Part shown: one piece after another, positions 34,780-43,812 of the stretch | Position numbering within the stretch: the first letter of the stretch is position 1 | How the letters are laid out: the number at the start of each line of letters is the position of its first letter | NCBI GenBank assembly: GCA_947630475.1 | Contig: CANRHR010000010.1 | Span: forward strand, 1 to 64,000 | Source: an uncultured Clostridia bacterium | Lineage (GTDB): Bacteria > Bacillota > Clostridia > Lachnospirales > CAG-274 | Direction: 5' to 3' | Length of the DNA stretch: 64,000 nt | The notes under the pieces: model-generated | What the model was told of the DNA's origin: nothing | Database searches by the model: none | Seen by the model: the letters and a program-made list of their open reading frames with translations, nothing else | Position numbers and translations under genes: made by a program

Positions 34780-35373
34780 ATGTCTGAAGAAAAAGAAGAA
34801 AAATTTATGTCTGAAGAAATTAACAGCGCAGCCAACGGTAAATCTTCATCTGATGAAAAAGCGAAATGGTATGTTATACATACCTATTCCGGCTATGAAA
34901 ATAAGGTTAAGGCAAATATTGAAAAAATAGTTGAAAACCGTAATATGCATGATGTCATTCAAGAAGTTGTTATCCCGGTTGAAGAGGGAGAAGAAGAAAC
35001 AAAAACAGGAAAGAAAAAAATAGTATGCAGAAAAATATTTCCAACATATGTTTTTGTTAAAATGATAATGAATGATGACACATGGTATGTAGTAAGAAAC
35101 ACAAGAGGCGTTACAAGCTTTGTGGGCCCGGGCTCCAAGCCGGTTCCCCTGACAGATGAAGAAGTGATTTCAATGGGCGTTGAATCCCATGAAACAAACT
35201 TTGGCATAACTGTCGGCGAGAGTGTGCTTATAACGGCAGGGCCTTTCCTTAACAACAGCGGTATTGTTAAGGAGGTTAATTTAAACAAAAAAACAATTGT
35301 TGTTACGGTTGACTTTTTTGGCAGAGAAACACCCGTTGAATTGGATTTTAATCAGGTACAGTTAATGGCGTAA
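34780..35373 (+). CDS. nusG: Transcription antitermination factor NusG
   Basis: 197 residues. A short acidic N-terminal extension (about 25 residues) precedes the NGN domain (KWYVIHTYSGYENKVKANIE, RKIFPTYVFVKMIM, then RNTRGVTSFVGPG) and a C-terminal KOW domain (GESVLITAGPFLNNSGIV). NusG binds RNA polymerase and alters pausing and coupling to translation. A second in-frame ATG nine codons later is possible but has a poorer upstream site. Confidence 0.95.
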   Translation: MSEEKEEKFMSEEINSAANGKSSSDEKAKWYVIHTYSGYENKVKANIEKIVENRNMHDVIQEVVIPVEEGEEETKTGKKKIVCRKIFPTYVFVKMIMNDDTWYVVRNTRGVTSFVGPGSKPVPLTDEEVISMGVESHETNFGITVGESVLITAGPFLNNSGIVKEVNLNKKTIVVTVDFFGRETPVELDFNQVQLMA

Positions 35374-35393
35374 TATTTTAGCCATGTTTATCC

Positions 35394-35422
35394 GTGGGAG
35401 GGAAAATCCCGCTAATTACCAC
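35394..35422 (+). promoter_or_regulatory. L1-binding-like mRNA hairpin before rplK
   Basis: GTGGGAGGGAAAATCCC folds with the closing CCAC: outer stem GTGG/CCAC and inner GGGA/TCCC. The GTGGGAGG core resembles the 23S rRNA target of ribosomal protein L1, the known autoregulator of the L11 operon. It lies 20 bases before the rplK start. Confidence 0.6.
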
Positions 35423-35442
35423 ATTATAGGAGGTGCCTTTAA

Positions 35443-35868
35443 ATGGCAAAAAAAATTACAGGTTATATTAAGTTACAGATTGCGGCAGGTAAGGCTACGC
35501 CTGCTCCGCCGGTTGGTCCTGCCCTTGGTCAGCACGGTGTTAATATTATGGGCTTCTGCAAAGAATTTAATGAGAGAACTTCTAAAGATGCAGGGCTTGT
35601 TGTTCCCGTTGTTATAACTGTTTATCAGGATAAGAGCTTTACATTTATAACAAAAACTCCTCCGGCAGCCGTTCTTTTAAAGAAAGCCTGCAAAATTGAA
35701 TCAGGCTCCGGAACGCCTAATAAAACAAAGGTCGCTACAATTTCAAAAGACGAAGTTAAAAAAATCGCTGAGTTAAAAATGCCTGATTTAAATGCCGCTT
35801 CAATCGATGCCGCTATCAGTATGATAAGCGGAACTGCAAGAAGTATGGGTATTGTTGTTAAAGACTAA
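35443..35868 (+). CDS. rplK: 50S ribosomal protein L11
   Basis: 141 residues, the standard length. The N-terminal domain has [20 protein letters not shown] and [15 protein letters not shown]. The C-terminal RNA-binding domain ends GTARSMGI. L11 forms the GTPase-associated centre with 23S rRNA. AGGAGG lies upstream. The preceding hairpin suggests repression by L1. Confidence 0.97.
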   Translation: MAKKITGYIKLQIAAGKATPAPPVGPALGQHGVNIMGFCKEFNERTSKDAGLVVPVVITVYQDKSFTFITKTPPAAVLLKKACKIESGSGTPNKTKVATISKDEVKKIAELKMPDLNAASIDAAISMISGTARSMGIVVKD

Positions 35869-35881
35869 TTCGGTTAATCAA

Positions 35882-35911
35882 GTGGGAGGGAACATCTCCC
35901 GATAACACCAC
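35882..35911 (+). promoter_or_regulatory. Second L1-binding-like hairpin, before rplA
   Basis: GTGGGAGGGAACATCTCCC and closing CCAC repeat the layout of the hairpin before rplK (GTGG/CCAC around GGGAG/CTCCC). It lies 17 bases before the rplA GTG. Having one before each gene suggests L1 may control each cistron separately. Confidence 0.58.
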
Positions 35912-35928
35912 ATAAGGAGGAAATATCT

Positions 35929-36624
35929 GTGAAAAGAGGAAAAAAATATCTTGAAAAAGAAAAGCTTGTTGATAAAACAAAGCTTTATGATGCAAATGAA
36001 GCTGTTGATTTGGTTGTAAAAACAAGCTTGGCTAAGTTTGATGAAACCGTTGAAGCTCACATTCGTTTGGGTGTTGACAGCAGACACGCCGATCAACAGG
36101 TAAGAGGCGCTGTTGTATTGCCTCATGGTACAGGCAAAAAGGTTCGTGTTTTGGTTTTTGCCAAAGGTGACAGAGCTGCCGAGGCTGAAAAAGCAGGAGC
36201 AGACTATGTTGGAGCTGAGGATATGGTTGCTAAAATCCAAGGTGAAAACTGGTTTGATTTTGATGTAGTTGTTGCTACTCCCGATATGATGGGCCTTGTT
36301 GGTCGCCTTGGTAGGGTTTTAGGTCCAAAAGGTCTTATGCCTAACCCTAAGGCAGGAACTGTTACAATGGATGTTGCAAAGGCTATTGAAGAAATTAAGG
36401 CAGGTAAGATAGAATATCGTCTTGATAAAACAAATATTATCCATGTTCCTGTTGGCAAAGTTTCTTTTGGTTCTGAAAAATTGTTTGATAATTTCCAAAC
36501 TCTTATGAGTGCAATTATAAAGGCAAGACCTGCCGCTGCAAAAGGTCAGTATATTAAAAGCGTTGTTATTGCAACAACAATGAGCGTGGGCATTAAAGTT
36601 AATGCCGCTAAAATAAGCGAATAA
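35929..36624 (+). CDS. rplA: 50S ribosomal protein L1
   Basis: 231 residues, full length, from a GTG with AAGGAGG upstream. Typical segments are [37 protein letters not shown] and [12 protein letters not shown]1 forms the mobile stalk at the E site and represses its own operon. A terminator follows at once, so rplJ-rplL are not joined to this operon within the window. Confidence 0.97.
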   Translation: MKRGKKYLEKEKLVDKTKLYDANEAVDLVVKTSLAKFDETVEAHIRLGVDSRHADQQVRGAVVLPHGTGKKVRVLVFAKGDRAAEAEKAGADYVGAEDMVAKIQGENWFDFDVVVATPDMMGLVGRLGRVLGPKGLMPNPKAGTVTMDVAKAIEEIKAGKIEYRLDKTNIIHVPVGKVSFGSEKLFDNFQTLMSAIIKARPAAAKGQYIKSVVIATTMSVGIKVNAAKISE

Positions 36625-36643
36625 TTTTTATTCTCGATCTGTT

Positions 36644-36695
36644 TGTCGATTTGCTGTGTTTTTACTTAAATACAAGCAAATCGGCAATTTTTATT
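36644..36695 (+). terminator. Terminator after rplA
   Basis: TGTCGATTTGCT pairs with AGCAAATCGGCA (one G-U), a 19-base loop, then ATTTTTATTTT. It lies 20 bases past the rplA stop. Confidence 0.75.
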
Positions 36696-36718
36696 TTCTT
36701 TTAAATTTTGTGATAATA

Positions 36719-36727
36719 TGCTATAAT
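36719..36727 (+). promoter_or_regulatory. Extended -10 promoter of pepF
   Basis: TGCTATAAT matches the extended -10 consensus, 62 bases before the pepF ATG. The -35 region is poor. Confidence 0.5.
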
Positions 36728-36788
36728 ATAAATGGGATAATTAACTTACAGGGAAGCTCTCTTATATTTTTATGAAAGGAAATTTTGT

Positions 36789-38555
36789 ATGTCAATTAAA
36801 GAAAGAAATGAAATCAGTGATGATTTTAAATGGAAAATAACCGATTTGTATGAAAGCAACAGCCTTTGGCAAAAGGATTTTGATGCCGTTTCGCAAAGAC
36901 TTTGCGAAATTTCAGCTTTTAAAGGCAAGCTATGCGCTGAAAATGTACTTGAGCTTTTTAAGCTTAAAGATGACATAGGCAATATGGTTGAAAAAATATA
37001 TGTTTATGCAAACCTTAGGGCATATGAGGACAGCTCCGATACTTTTTATCAAGGTCTTTCAGACAAGGCTGATTCTCTGATAACTTTATACAGCTCAAGC
37101 GTTTCATTTATTGAGCCGGAGCTTTTATCAATTAATGAAAATGAGCTGCTTAATGCTGTTTCGGGCAGCATATATACTCATTATGTTGAAGATATTTTAA
37201 AAAGCAAAGCACATATTCTTTCGGCGGAAAAAGAAGAGCTTATGGCTCAGGTTTATGAAATAGCTCAGGCGCCCGAAAATATTTTTTCTATGCTTGAAAA
37301 TGCAGATTTAACATTTGACGATGCAGTTGATTCAAATGATAAAAGGCTTACTCTAAGCCACGGAAAGTATAGCTCTTATCTTGAAAGTACAGACAGAAAG
37401 CTTAGAGAATCGGCTTTTAAAGCCTATTACAAATCTTTTTACAACCATAAAAATACAATATCGGCGACATATTCATCTTCGGTAAAAAAAGATGTTTTTA
37501 ATGCAAAAGTAAGAAATTATTCTTCTTCTCTTAACGCAGCTTTAGAACCCAATAATATCAATGAAAGTGTTTATAAAAACCTAATTGTTACAGTCGAAAA
37601 ATATCTCCCTCTTCTTCACAGATATATAGGGCTAAGAAAAATGAGATTAGACGTTGATAAACTTCATTTTTATGATTTGTATACTCCTATAGTTGACAAT
37701 GTCAACACCTTTAAGGATTACGAATCGGCAAAAGAAACTGTAACAGAGGCTGTAAAGCCCTTGGGAAAAGAATATATAAAAATATTCAAAGAAGGTCTTG
37801 AAAGCGGTTGGGTCGATATCTATGAAAATAAGGGAAAAAGAAGCGGAGCTTATTCATGGGGCGCTTATGGCAGTCATCCTTTTGTTTCTCTCAATTATGA
37901 CAATACAATAAATTCAATGTTTACCCTTATTCATGAAATGGGGCATGCTATGCACAGTTATTATACATGGCTATCCCAGCCTTATATATACGGCGATTAT
38001 ACAATTTTTGTCGCTGAAGTTGCTTCAACTGTAAACGAAGCTCTTTTAATGGAACATCTGCTTAAAACAACCGAAAACGAAAAACAAAGACTGTATCTTA
38101 TAAATTATTTTATGGAACAATTCAGAGGCACACTTTTCAGGCAAACCATGTTTGCAGAGTTTGAGCTTATTGCCCATGAAAAATGCGAAAAAGGAGAGCC
38201 TTTGACATTTGATACCCTTACGGAAATTTATAAAAAGCTTAATATTAAATATTACGGCAATGATATAGAGCTTGATGATGAAATTAATTACGAGTGGATG
38301 AGAATACCTCATTTTTATACTGCTTTTTACGTTTATCAGTATGCAACGGGATATTCTGCCGCTGTTGCCCTTTCACAAAAAATCATTAACGATAATGGAG
38401 CTGAAGACTATATTAAATTTTTAAAAAGCGGTTCATCCGATTATCCTATTAATCTTTTAAAAATTGCGGGCATTGATATGTCTGTTCCGGAGCCTACAGA
38501 AAATGCTTTAAAGGTTTTTGAAAAACTTTTAATACAAATGGAAGAGCTTTCCTAA
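36789..38555 (+). CDS. pepF: Oligoendopeptidase F (M3 family)
   Basis: 588 residues. A cytoplasmic zinc peptidase that cuts short peptides. The N-terminal helical domain is followed by the M3 catalytic domain with HEMGH near residue 383 and the third ligand Glu about 25 residues later (FVAEVASTVNEALL). Length matches PepF. AAAGGAAA lies upstream. It is followed by the stalk-domain gene 30 bases on, possibly co-transcribed. Confidence 0.93.
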   Translation: MSIKERNEISDDFKWKITDLYESNSLWQKDFDAVSQRLCEISAFKGKLCAENVLELFKLKDDIGNMVEKIYVYANLRAYEDSSDTFYQGLSDKADSLITLYSSSVSFIEPELLSINENELLNAVSGSIYTHYVEDILKSKAHILSAEKEELMAQVYEIAQAPENIFSMLENADLTFDDAVDSNDKRLTLSHGKYSSYLESTDRKLRESAFKAYYKSFYNHKNTISATYSSSVKKDVFNAKVRNYSSSLNAALEPNNINESVYKNLIVTVEKYLPLLHRYIGLRKMRLDVDKLHFYDLYTPIVDNVNTFKDYESAKETVTEAVKPLGKEYIKIFKEGLESGWVDIYENKGKRSGAYSWGAYGSHPFVSLNYDNTINSMFTLIHEMGHAMHSYYTWLSQPYIYGDYTIFVAEVASTVNEALLMEHLLKTTENEKQRLYLINYFMEQFRGTLFRQTMFAEFELIAHEKCEKGEPLTFDTLTEIYKKLNIKYYGNDIELDDEINYEWMRIPHFYTAFYVYQYATGYSAAVALSQKIINDNGAEDYIKFLKSGSSDYPINLLKIAGIDMSVPEPTENALKVFEKLLIQMEELS

Positions 38556-38585
38556 TATTTAATTTATCGAAACGGAGGGAATAAA

Positions 38586-39536
38586 ATGAATTTAAAAAAA
38601 TTTTCAGTATTGGCAGCAGCTATAGCTCTGCTTAACAGCTCAACAGTATTTGCAGATGGAATAAATGTTGTTTACAACTCAACGCCAGTTACATTTACTT
38701 CTGCTCAGCCTGCCATTGTAGATGACAGAGCATTAGTACCGTTAAGGGGCGTCTTTGACACAATGGGCTATACCGTAAGTTATGATGCCGCAACAAAGAC
38801 TGCAACAATATCCGACAACAGAACTGTTATAAAGGCTTCATCGGAGAAAATGAGCGTAACTAAAGACGGCAAAACAACCGTGCTTTCAAGCGATGTTAAG
38901 CCACAGCTTATAAACGATTATTTTATGGCTCCATTAAGAGCAATTGCCGAAGCAACAGGGGCTGAGGTTAACTGGGATAGCGCAAGCAGAACTGTTTACA
39001 TCAACCAAAAGGATATTATCGAAGAGCTTCTTAATTCCGAAGATACTGTAAGTGAAGACGATGATAATAATGATGTAAATGCAGGAACTATGAAAACCTC
39101 CGAAAAAAATTATTTATCTATGATTCAGGATACAACGGAAGATGTTAAAAATTTTGCATATGACAAAAATGATGCTTTGCTTAAAAATGTTTTTGGAATA
39201 ACCGAACGTACAAGTGTCGGCGTAAGTGGCGGAATTGAATATTATCAAAGTGTTATAGATAACCTTGAGGATCTTAAAAGAGCAGATCCTCCCGAGTCAA
39301 TGAAAGAGATTCAAGCTTTGGTTGAAGATTATGCCGATGAAATCATATCTATTATAAATAAAGGCACAAAAGATAATTTAAGCAACGAAAAGCTTGGTGA
39401 GCTAAGCTTAGAAACATCAGAAAAACTTACTCTTATATCTCAGGATTTCAGCGCTAAGCTTTGGAATTATTTTATAGAAAATGATGTATACTTTGAAGCT
39501 ATTTACGGTATGGAAATACTTGATGCATTAAAATAA
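38586..39536 (+). CDS. Secreted protein with a copper-amine-oxidase N-like (stalk) domain
   Basis: 316 residues with a signal peptide (about 1-23, cut near VFA-DG). Residues 30-140 carry two stalk-domain repeats, recognised by DDRALVPLRGVFDTMGYTVSYD and DYFMAPLRAIAEATGAEVNW (first residues shown; motif approximate). The C-terminal 170 residues are mostly helical and match nothing I recognise. The stalk domain is a surface module widespread in Firmicutes and does not imply oxidase activity. GGAGG and ATG. It may share the pepF transcript. Confidence 0.8.
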   Translation: MNLKKFSVLAAAIALLNSSTVFADGINVVYNSTPVTFTSAQPAIVDDRALVPLRGVFDTMGYTVSYDAATKTATISDNRTVIKASSEKMSVTKDGKTTVLSSDVKPQLINDYFMAPLRAIAEATGAEVNWDSASRTVYINQKDIIEELLNSEDTVSEDDDNNDVNAGTMKTSEKNYLSMIQDTTEDVKNFAYDKNDALLKNVFGITERTSVGVSGGIEYYQSVIDNLEDLKRADPPESMKEIQALVEDYADEIISIINKGTKDNLSNEKLGELSLETSEKLTLISQDFSAKLWNYFIENDVYFEAIYGMEILDALK

Positions 39537-39543
39537 TAACGCT

Positions 39544-39577
39544 TGCGGAAATCAATTTTTAAAAATCGATTTCCGCA
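39544..39577. terminator. Convergent terminator
   Basis: TGCGGAAATC / GATTTCCGCA, with the inner ATTTTT/AAAAAT also able to pair, then TCTTTTTATTTTATTTT. It separates the stalk-domain gene from the convergent DUF4097 gene, whose stop codon is at 39583. Confidence 0.8.
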
Positions 39578-39582
39578 TCTTT

Positions 39583-40563
39583 TTATTTTATTTTGATATA
39601 ATTGTTTGAAGAGCTTATATCAAGCTTTAAATTTGAAATTTCGCTGTCTTTGTTTTTTGATTTCAGGCTGATATTACTGCCTTTGCCGGATACTGCTTCG
39701 TACGATTTGTCATCAAATTCAACTTCACCCAAAATTGAATTTGCCGAAATATAAACATTCTTCCTTTCGGCTGAATATATTTCAATACTTGTATTGTTTG
39801 CTTCAATATTCCAAAGCTGATCTGTATTTTCCGGGCATAAATTAAAATCCATGCATATATCGGAATTATCTGCCTCAATCTTTCCGCATTGAGCCAAAAT
39901 TTTTGATGTTTTAATTTTTCCGCTTTCATTTTCCGCTTTAAAATTTTTACAGCTTAAATTGTCTGCTTTAATGCTGCCTTTATAATTATAAAGCTCTATG
40001 CTGTTAAAACAATTATATGGTATTATTGCGTCTATATAAACAGATGAAAATTCGCTGTCATCATATTTTACGGATATCCTGTTTTTATAATTGACAATTT
40101 CTATTTCCGGTGATGAATTTTTAGATTTAAAATAAATTCTTCCGCTTATTTTTTTCCCATTATAGCCAATTAAATTTAATTCTCCGTTTTTAACCTTAAA
40201 ACACAAATCGGCTCCGCTTTCGGCTTCAATATCAAACTCTTTAAAAGAGGATGGTTTTAAAGATGAGCTTTCATGCCCTAATGATGAAAAAATCATATCC
40301 ATATATTCCGTGGATTTTTCTTTAACATTTCCAAAAACTTCATTTATTGCAGGAGATGCTTTTTCTTTTATTGCAGCAGCTTTAATGCTTAATGAATTTA
40401 TAAATCCATTTATATTTTTAATTGAAAAATTGCTTTCTCTTTTTTCGGTTTTTGCCGAAGATTTTTTATTCCTCAACGCCTCAAGAAGCTTCTGAGCTTC
40501 AGCGGCATTTATTTTGTTTTCTTCAAGCATTTTTAAAATTCTTTTATCTTCCGATTCGGACAT
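39583..40563 (-). CDS. DUF4097-type beta-helix protein with SHOCT-like N-terminus
   Basis: 326 residues. The first 35 (KRILKMLEENKINAAEAQ, then KLLEAL) repeat the helical module seen in the protein at 30811. A linker follows, then from about 120 to the end a repetitive beta-strand domain rich in Asn, Ser and Ile (DUF4097, putative adhesin, LiaG/YvlB-like). There is no signal peptide. It lies 43 bases after the histidine kinase gene, so probably in the same operon; related proteins accompany envelope-stress two-component systems, which fits. Confidence 0.72.
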   Translation of the reverse strand: MSESEDKRILKMLEENKINAAEAQKLLEALRNKKSSAKTEKRESNFSIKNINGFINSLSIKAAAIKEKASPAINEVFGNVKEKSTEYMDMIFSSLGHESSSLKPSSFKEFDIEAESGADLCFKVKNGELNLIGYNGKKISGRIYFKSKNSSPEIEIVNYKNRISVKYDDSEFSSVYIDAIIPYNCFNSIELYNYKGSIKADNLSCKNFKAENESGKIKTSKILAQCGKIEADNSDICMDFNLCPENTDQLWNIEANNTSIEIYSAERKNVYISANSILGEVEFDDKSYEAVSGKGSNISLKSKNKDSEISNLKLDISSSNNYIKIK

Positions 40564-40606
40564 CTTTATCCCTCCTTATGTTAAGCCTTTGAAATATGAC
40601 TTTATC

Positions 40607-41938
40607 TTATTTTCTTTCAAGCTGTACCGTCACTCTAAAGACATCTCCTATCCTGTCAAAATCAAAACTTCCTTTTAATTGCGAAAGTATATTCTTGCAG
40701 GTTTCAAGCCCTATATTTGTACTCTCTATATTATACGTTTTTTTTGTGATATAGTTTTCAAATAAAAATTTTAATTTATCATTTTCAAGCCTGTAATAAA
40801 CCTTTATGCATTTTTCTTTATCGGCATATTTTAAAAAATTTGAAAAAATATTGTCAAACACTCTGTAAATATAGTTTATATCAACATCACAGCTTATATC
40901 CTCTTCAATTGCATCATAATCCACCATATAGCCCTTTTCATTTAAGGAAAATACATAATCGCCTATCATCTCGTTAAAAACATCTTTTCCGAATGTTTCA
41001 ATATTAAGCTTATTATTATCCACATCAAAAGCAAGAAAATATTCAAATATCTTATCGGACATCTCTTTTATTTGATAACATTTATCAAGGCTCTTTTTTA
41101 TATAATTTTTCATCTGCACTTCGTTTGAATATTTTTCGCCGTCAAGTATTTCAAGCAGTCCTATAAGCACTGTAAGAGGCGTCCTCAAATCATGGCTCAT
41201 AGCCGTAACCAGCTTATGGTTTGCATTCCTTGCTTTTTCCTCCTCTGAGAGCCTTTCAAGAAATGATATACGCATATACTCTATACTTTTGGCAAGAGAA
41301 GTAATTTCATCATTTCCCTTTATAGTTACGCTGTAATCCAAATCTCCGCCCTCAAGTATCATTATATCTCTTTCCAGCTTTGAAATATATGAGGTTATTT
41401 TCCTTATAAAATACATAAGCACAGCAACAAATGAAATAAATGAAATACTTATATTAACATAATTCATATATACAAAAAATCTATATTCAAAAAAACAGAA
41501 CATCTCTATCCTTACTGCTTTATCTGCAAATATTATTGTATATATGTTCTGTCTTGGCCTGTCGTTATGATTATACTGCTCGCCGCCGCCCTTTTTTTGA
41601 GGAATAAAATCTATAATTGTAGAATCAAAAATACATCTGTCGCCATCATAAATTCTCATCATTACATTTCTTTTTTCCCTAACCCATTCTGAAATTTTAT
41701 CTGCATCAGATGTTAAAACTTTGTTTTCTTCGATGTATCGCTGAAATTCATCAACCTCTTTTTTTGTATTTTCTTCTATAAATTCCTTTGATATAATATG
41801 ATTATGTCTGTTATATCTAAAAAATGTTCTTTCTGCAAATCCAAGCAAAAAAAACACCAAAAAACTCACAATAAGAGAAATAATTACAGATATTATAATT
41901 TCAATGCCAAGCTTAGATTCCCAAAATCTTTTATTCAA
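40607..41938 (-). CDS. Sensor histidine kinase
   Basis: 443 residues. Two membrane helices (about 11-34 and 155-178) enclose an extracellular sensor of about 120 residues. A HAMP-like segment follows, then the HisKA H-box AMSHDLRTPLTVLIGLLEIL with the phosphorylated His near residue 247, and an HATPase domain with N-box-like FDNIFSNFLKYA and a short G-box region. The layout is VanS-like. The start overlaps the response regulator gene by 8 bases. Its signal is unknown; proximity to the efflux operon suggests an envelope stress or drug. Confidence 0.88.
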   Translation of the reverse strand: MNKRFWESKLGIEIIISVIISLIVSFLVFFLLGFAERTFFRYNRHNHIISKEFIEENTKKEVDEFQRYIEENKVLTSDADKISEWVREKRNVMMRIYDGDRCIFDSTIIDFIPQKKGGGEQYNHNDRPRQNIYTIIFADKAVRIEMFCFFEYRFFVYMNYVNISISFISFVAVLMYFIRKITSYISKLERDIMILEGGDLDYSVTIKGNDEITSLAKSIEYMRISFLERLSEEEKARNANHKLVTAMSHDLRTPLTVLIGLLEILDGEKYSNEVQMKNYIKKSLDKCYQIKEMSDKIFEYFLAFDVDNNKLNIETFGKDVFNEMIGDYVFSLNEKGYMVDYDAIEEDISCDVDINYIYRVFDNIFSNFLKYADKEKCIKVYYRLENDKLKFLFENYITKKTYNIESTNIGLETCKNILSQLKGSFDFDRIGDVFRVTVQLERK

Positions 41939-42638
41939 TTCTGTATCCCCTTCCCCACACTGTTTTTATATACTTAGGATTTTGAGGATCCTTTTCTATT
42001 TTTGTTCTAAGCTTTCTTATATGTACCATAACTGTATTATTTGCCGTATAGTAATATTGTTCATTCCAAACAGATTCATAAATATTTTGTGCGGAAAATA
42101 TTTTTTTTCGATTTTTTGCCATCAAAAGCAAAATGTTATATTCAATATCCGTAAGTTCTATTTCTTTCTCACCTACCTTTACCATATTATATTCAGTGTT
42201 TATATAGAGATCTCCTATAATAATACGAGTTTTATCTTTTACATTTTGTGAATTTCTGCCTGTGTCATATTCATAATATCGCCTAAGAAGAGCTTTTACC
42301 CTAACTATTATCTCTGTATAAGAAAACGGCTTAACAAGGTAGTCATCTCCTCCGGAAGAAAATCCCAAAGTTTTATCGGAATCTTCCGTTTTGGCGGTAA
42401 GAAAAAGTATAGGCGCCATTGTCTTTTCTCTTATTTCTACACACGCTTTATATCCGTTTTTATTAGGCATCATAACATCCAATATTATAAGGCTTATGCT
42501 TTCATCTATTTTATCCACCGCATCGTCGCCGTCAACGGCTTCCTCCACTTCATAACCCTCGCTTTCAAGCAGAATACGCAAAACCTCCCTTATTTCCGAA
42601 TTATCATCGGCTATCAATATTTTTCTGCTCTCTTCCAT
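41931..42638 (-). CDS. OmpR/VanR-type response regulator
   Basis: 235 residues from the ATG at 42636-42638, preferred because the upstream in-frame ATG overlaps the GGGAGG site. The receiver has Asp11-Asp12, phospho-acceptor Asp54 in LIILDVMMPNKNG and the conserved Thr/Lys (LTAKT, LVKPF). The winged-helix DNA-binding domain ends in VRGRGYRIE-like VWGRGYRIE. It is coupled to the kinase gene by overlap. The likely target is the RND operon just upstream, where hexamer direct repeats precede the first gene. Confidence 0.9.
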   Translation of the reverse strand: MEESRKILIADDNSEIREVLRILLESEGYEVEEAVDGDDAVDKIDESISLIILDVMMPNKNGYKACVEIREKTMAPILFLTAKTEDSDKTLGFSSGGDDYLVKPFSYTEIIVRVKALLRRYYEYDTGRNSQNVKDKTRIIIGDLYINTEYNMVKVGEKEIELTDIEYNILLLMAKNRKKIFSAQNIYESVWNEQYYYTANNTVMVHIRKLRTKIEKDPQNPKYIKTVWGRGYRIE

Positions 42639-42671
42639 ATTTATATCTATTCCTCCCATATAAAATAATCT

Positions 42672-42720
42672 AAAATATTCACCCCCGAGTAAAATATTTT
42701 ACTTGAGAGTGAATATTTTT
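42672..42720 (-). terminator. Hairpin between the efflux operon and the two-component genes
   Basis: A 23-bp stem from AAAATATTCAC...GAGTAAAA to TTTTACTTGAGAGTGAATATTTT; on the minus strand its mismatches become G-U pairs. It begins 7 bases past the TolC-like stop. Readthrough into the regulator gene is possible because the T tract is imperfect. Confidence 0.65.
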
Positions 42721-42726
42721 AGGCTG

Positions 42727-43812
42727 TTACAAAAGATCCGGATTTTCGTATTCTCTTACAAGTATATCATGCTGATATATTTGATTTTGAATTTGATTTT
42801 CAAGATTTTCAATATTATATTCATAGTTATCAAGCTCAAGCTGCGTTATTTTTCCAAGGGAAAGGCTAAGTTTTTTTATTTCAAGCTCCTTTTTCATCTG
42901 CTCAAGCTCGGCGGTATTATCCTTATATTGGTTTTCAATTGTATATATGCTGTTGTAAAGGTTTGTTATTTTAACCCTCATATCCGTTTGGGCATCATCA
43001 AGGCTTCTTGACGCTTGATTATAGTTGTTTATTTTGCTTTCTTTTTTGTCGTTGCTGTAAAGCTCCGAATAAACATCCACTTCATATTTTGCAACTTCAA
43101 CAGCTTCCTTCTTTGCCTTTATATCGGCGGCGGAAGATATAGACTTAAGTATCTTTGTTTCAAGCTCCTGTTCAGGTTCAAACGGCTTATATTCAACATC
43201 AAGCTTAAGCTCATATTTTTCATCCAAATCTTTTCCAAGCAGTTTATTAAGGTCTGTATATGCCTCATCAACGGAAATTTTCGTTGTTTCCATCTGTGTT
43301 TTAATTTTATTATAATTGTTTTTTTCGTCTGTGTATTCATTTTCGGTTATCAAACCCAAGCCAAGCTTAACCTTTGAAAGCTCAAGCTGACGCTGAGAAA
43401 TATCAAGCTGCTTTTCAAAAAGCTCCAAGCTGCTTTCCGCCTGTTTTATTGCCGTAAAAAGCTCAATTACCGAAAGTTCAAGCTTTTGTTTTTCTACCTC
43501 CGAAGAGGTTTTATAATTTTCAATGCTGTTTCTAAGATTTTTAAGCTGAACGGAAAGCGATTTTACTTCATTAAACTCTGTCGCATAAAACAAATCATGA
43601 TTGGCATCTTCTGCATCGTCTTCGGCAAGATAAAGTTTGTCGCTTATGTTTTTAAGCTCATTGCTGTTTTTTATCGCAAGCTCCAAAGCCTCTTCAACTG
43701 TAAGTATACCATCATCAGGGCTTTCATTGTCATTCGCAAATGCGATAGACGAAAAAAACATCACAGCCGCAAGACAAAATCCTGCAAATGCACTTATTTT
43801 TTTATATTTCAT
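42727..43812 (-). CDS. TolC-family protein of an RND efflux operon
   Basis: 361 residues with a signal peptide (about 1-26). It is nearly all helical and coiled-coil-like, with the two-repeat layout of TolC/OEP proteins (LTVEEALELAIKNSNEL; KLGLGLITENEY and later LSLGKITQLELDNYE). It is shorter than Gram-negative TolC (about 400-470) and has little sign of a membrane beta-barrel. In a monoderm it may form a periplasm-like or wall-side tunnel rather than an outer-membrane channel, which is inference. Its start overlaps the RND gene by 4 bases. Confidence 0.78.
   Translation of the reverse strand: MKYKKISAFAGFCLAAVMFFSSIAFANDNESPDDGILTVEEALELAIKNSNELKNISDKLYLAEDDAEDANHDLFYATEFNEVKSLSVQLKNLRNSIENYKTSSEVEKQKLELSVIELFTAIKQAESSLELFEKQLDISQRQLELSKVKLGLGLITENEYTDEKNNYNKIKTQMETTKISVDEAYTDLNKLLGKDLDEKYELKLDVEYKPFEPEQELETKILKSISSAADIKAKKEAVEVAKYEVDVYSELYSNDKKESKINNYNQASRSLDDAQTDMRVKITNLYNSIYTIENQYKDNTAELEQMKKELEIKKLSLSLGKITQLELDNYEYNIENLENQIQNQIYQHDILVREYENPDLL

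Noticed and set aside
38586..39536. Copper amine oxidase
   Set aside because: Only the N-terminal stalk-like module is shared; there is no catalytic domain or topaquinone motif.
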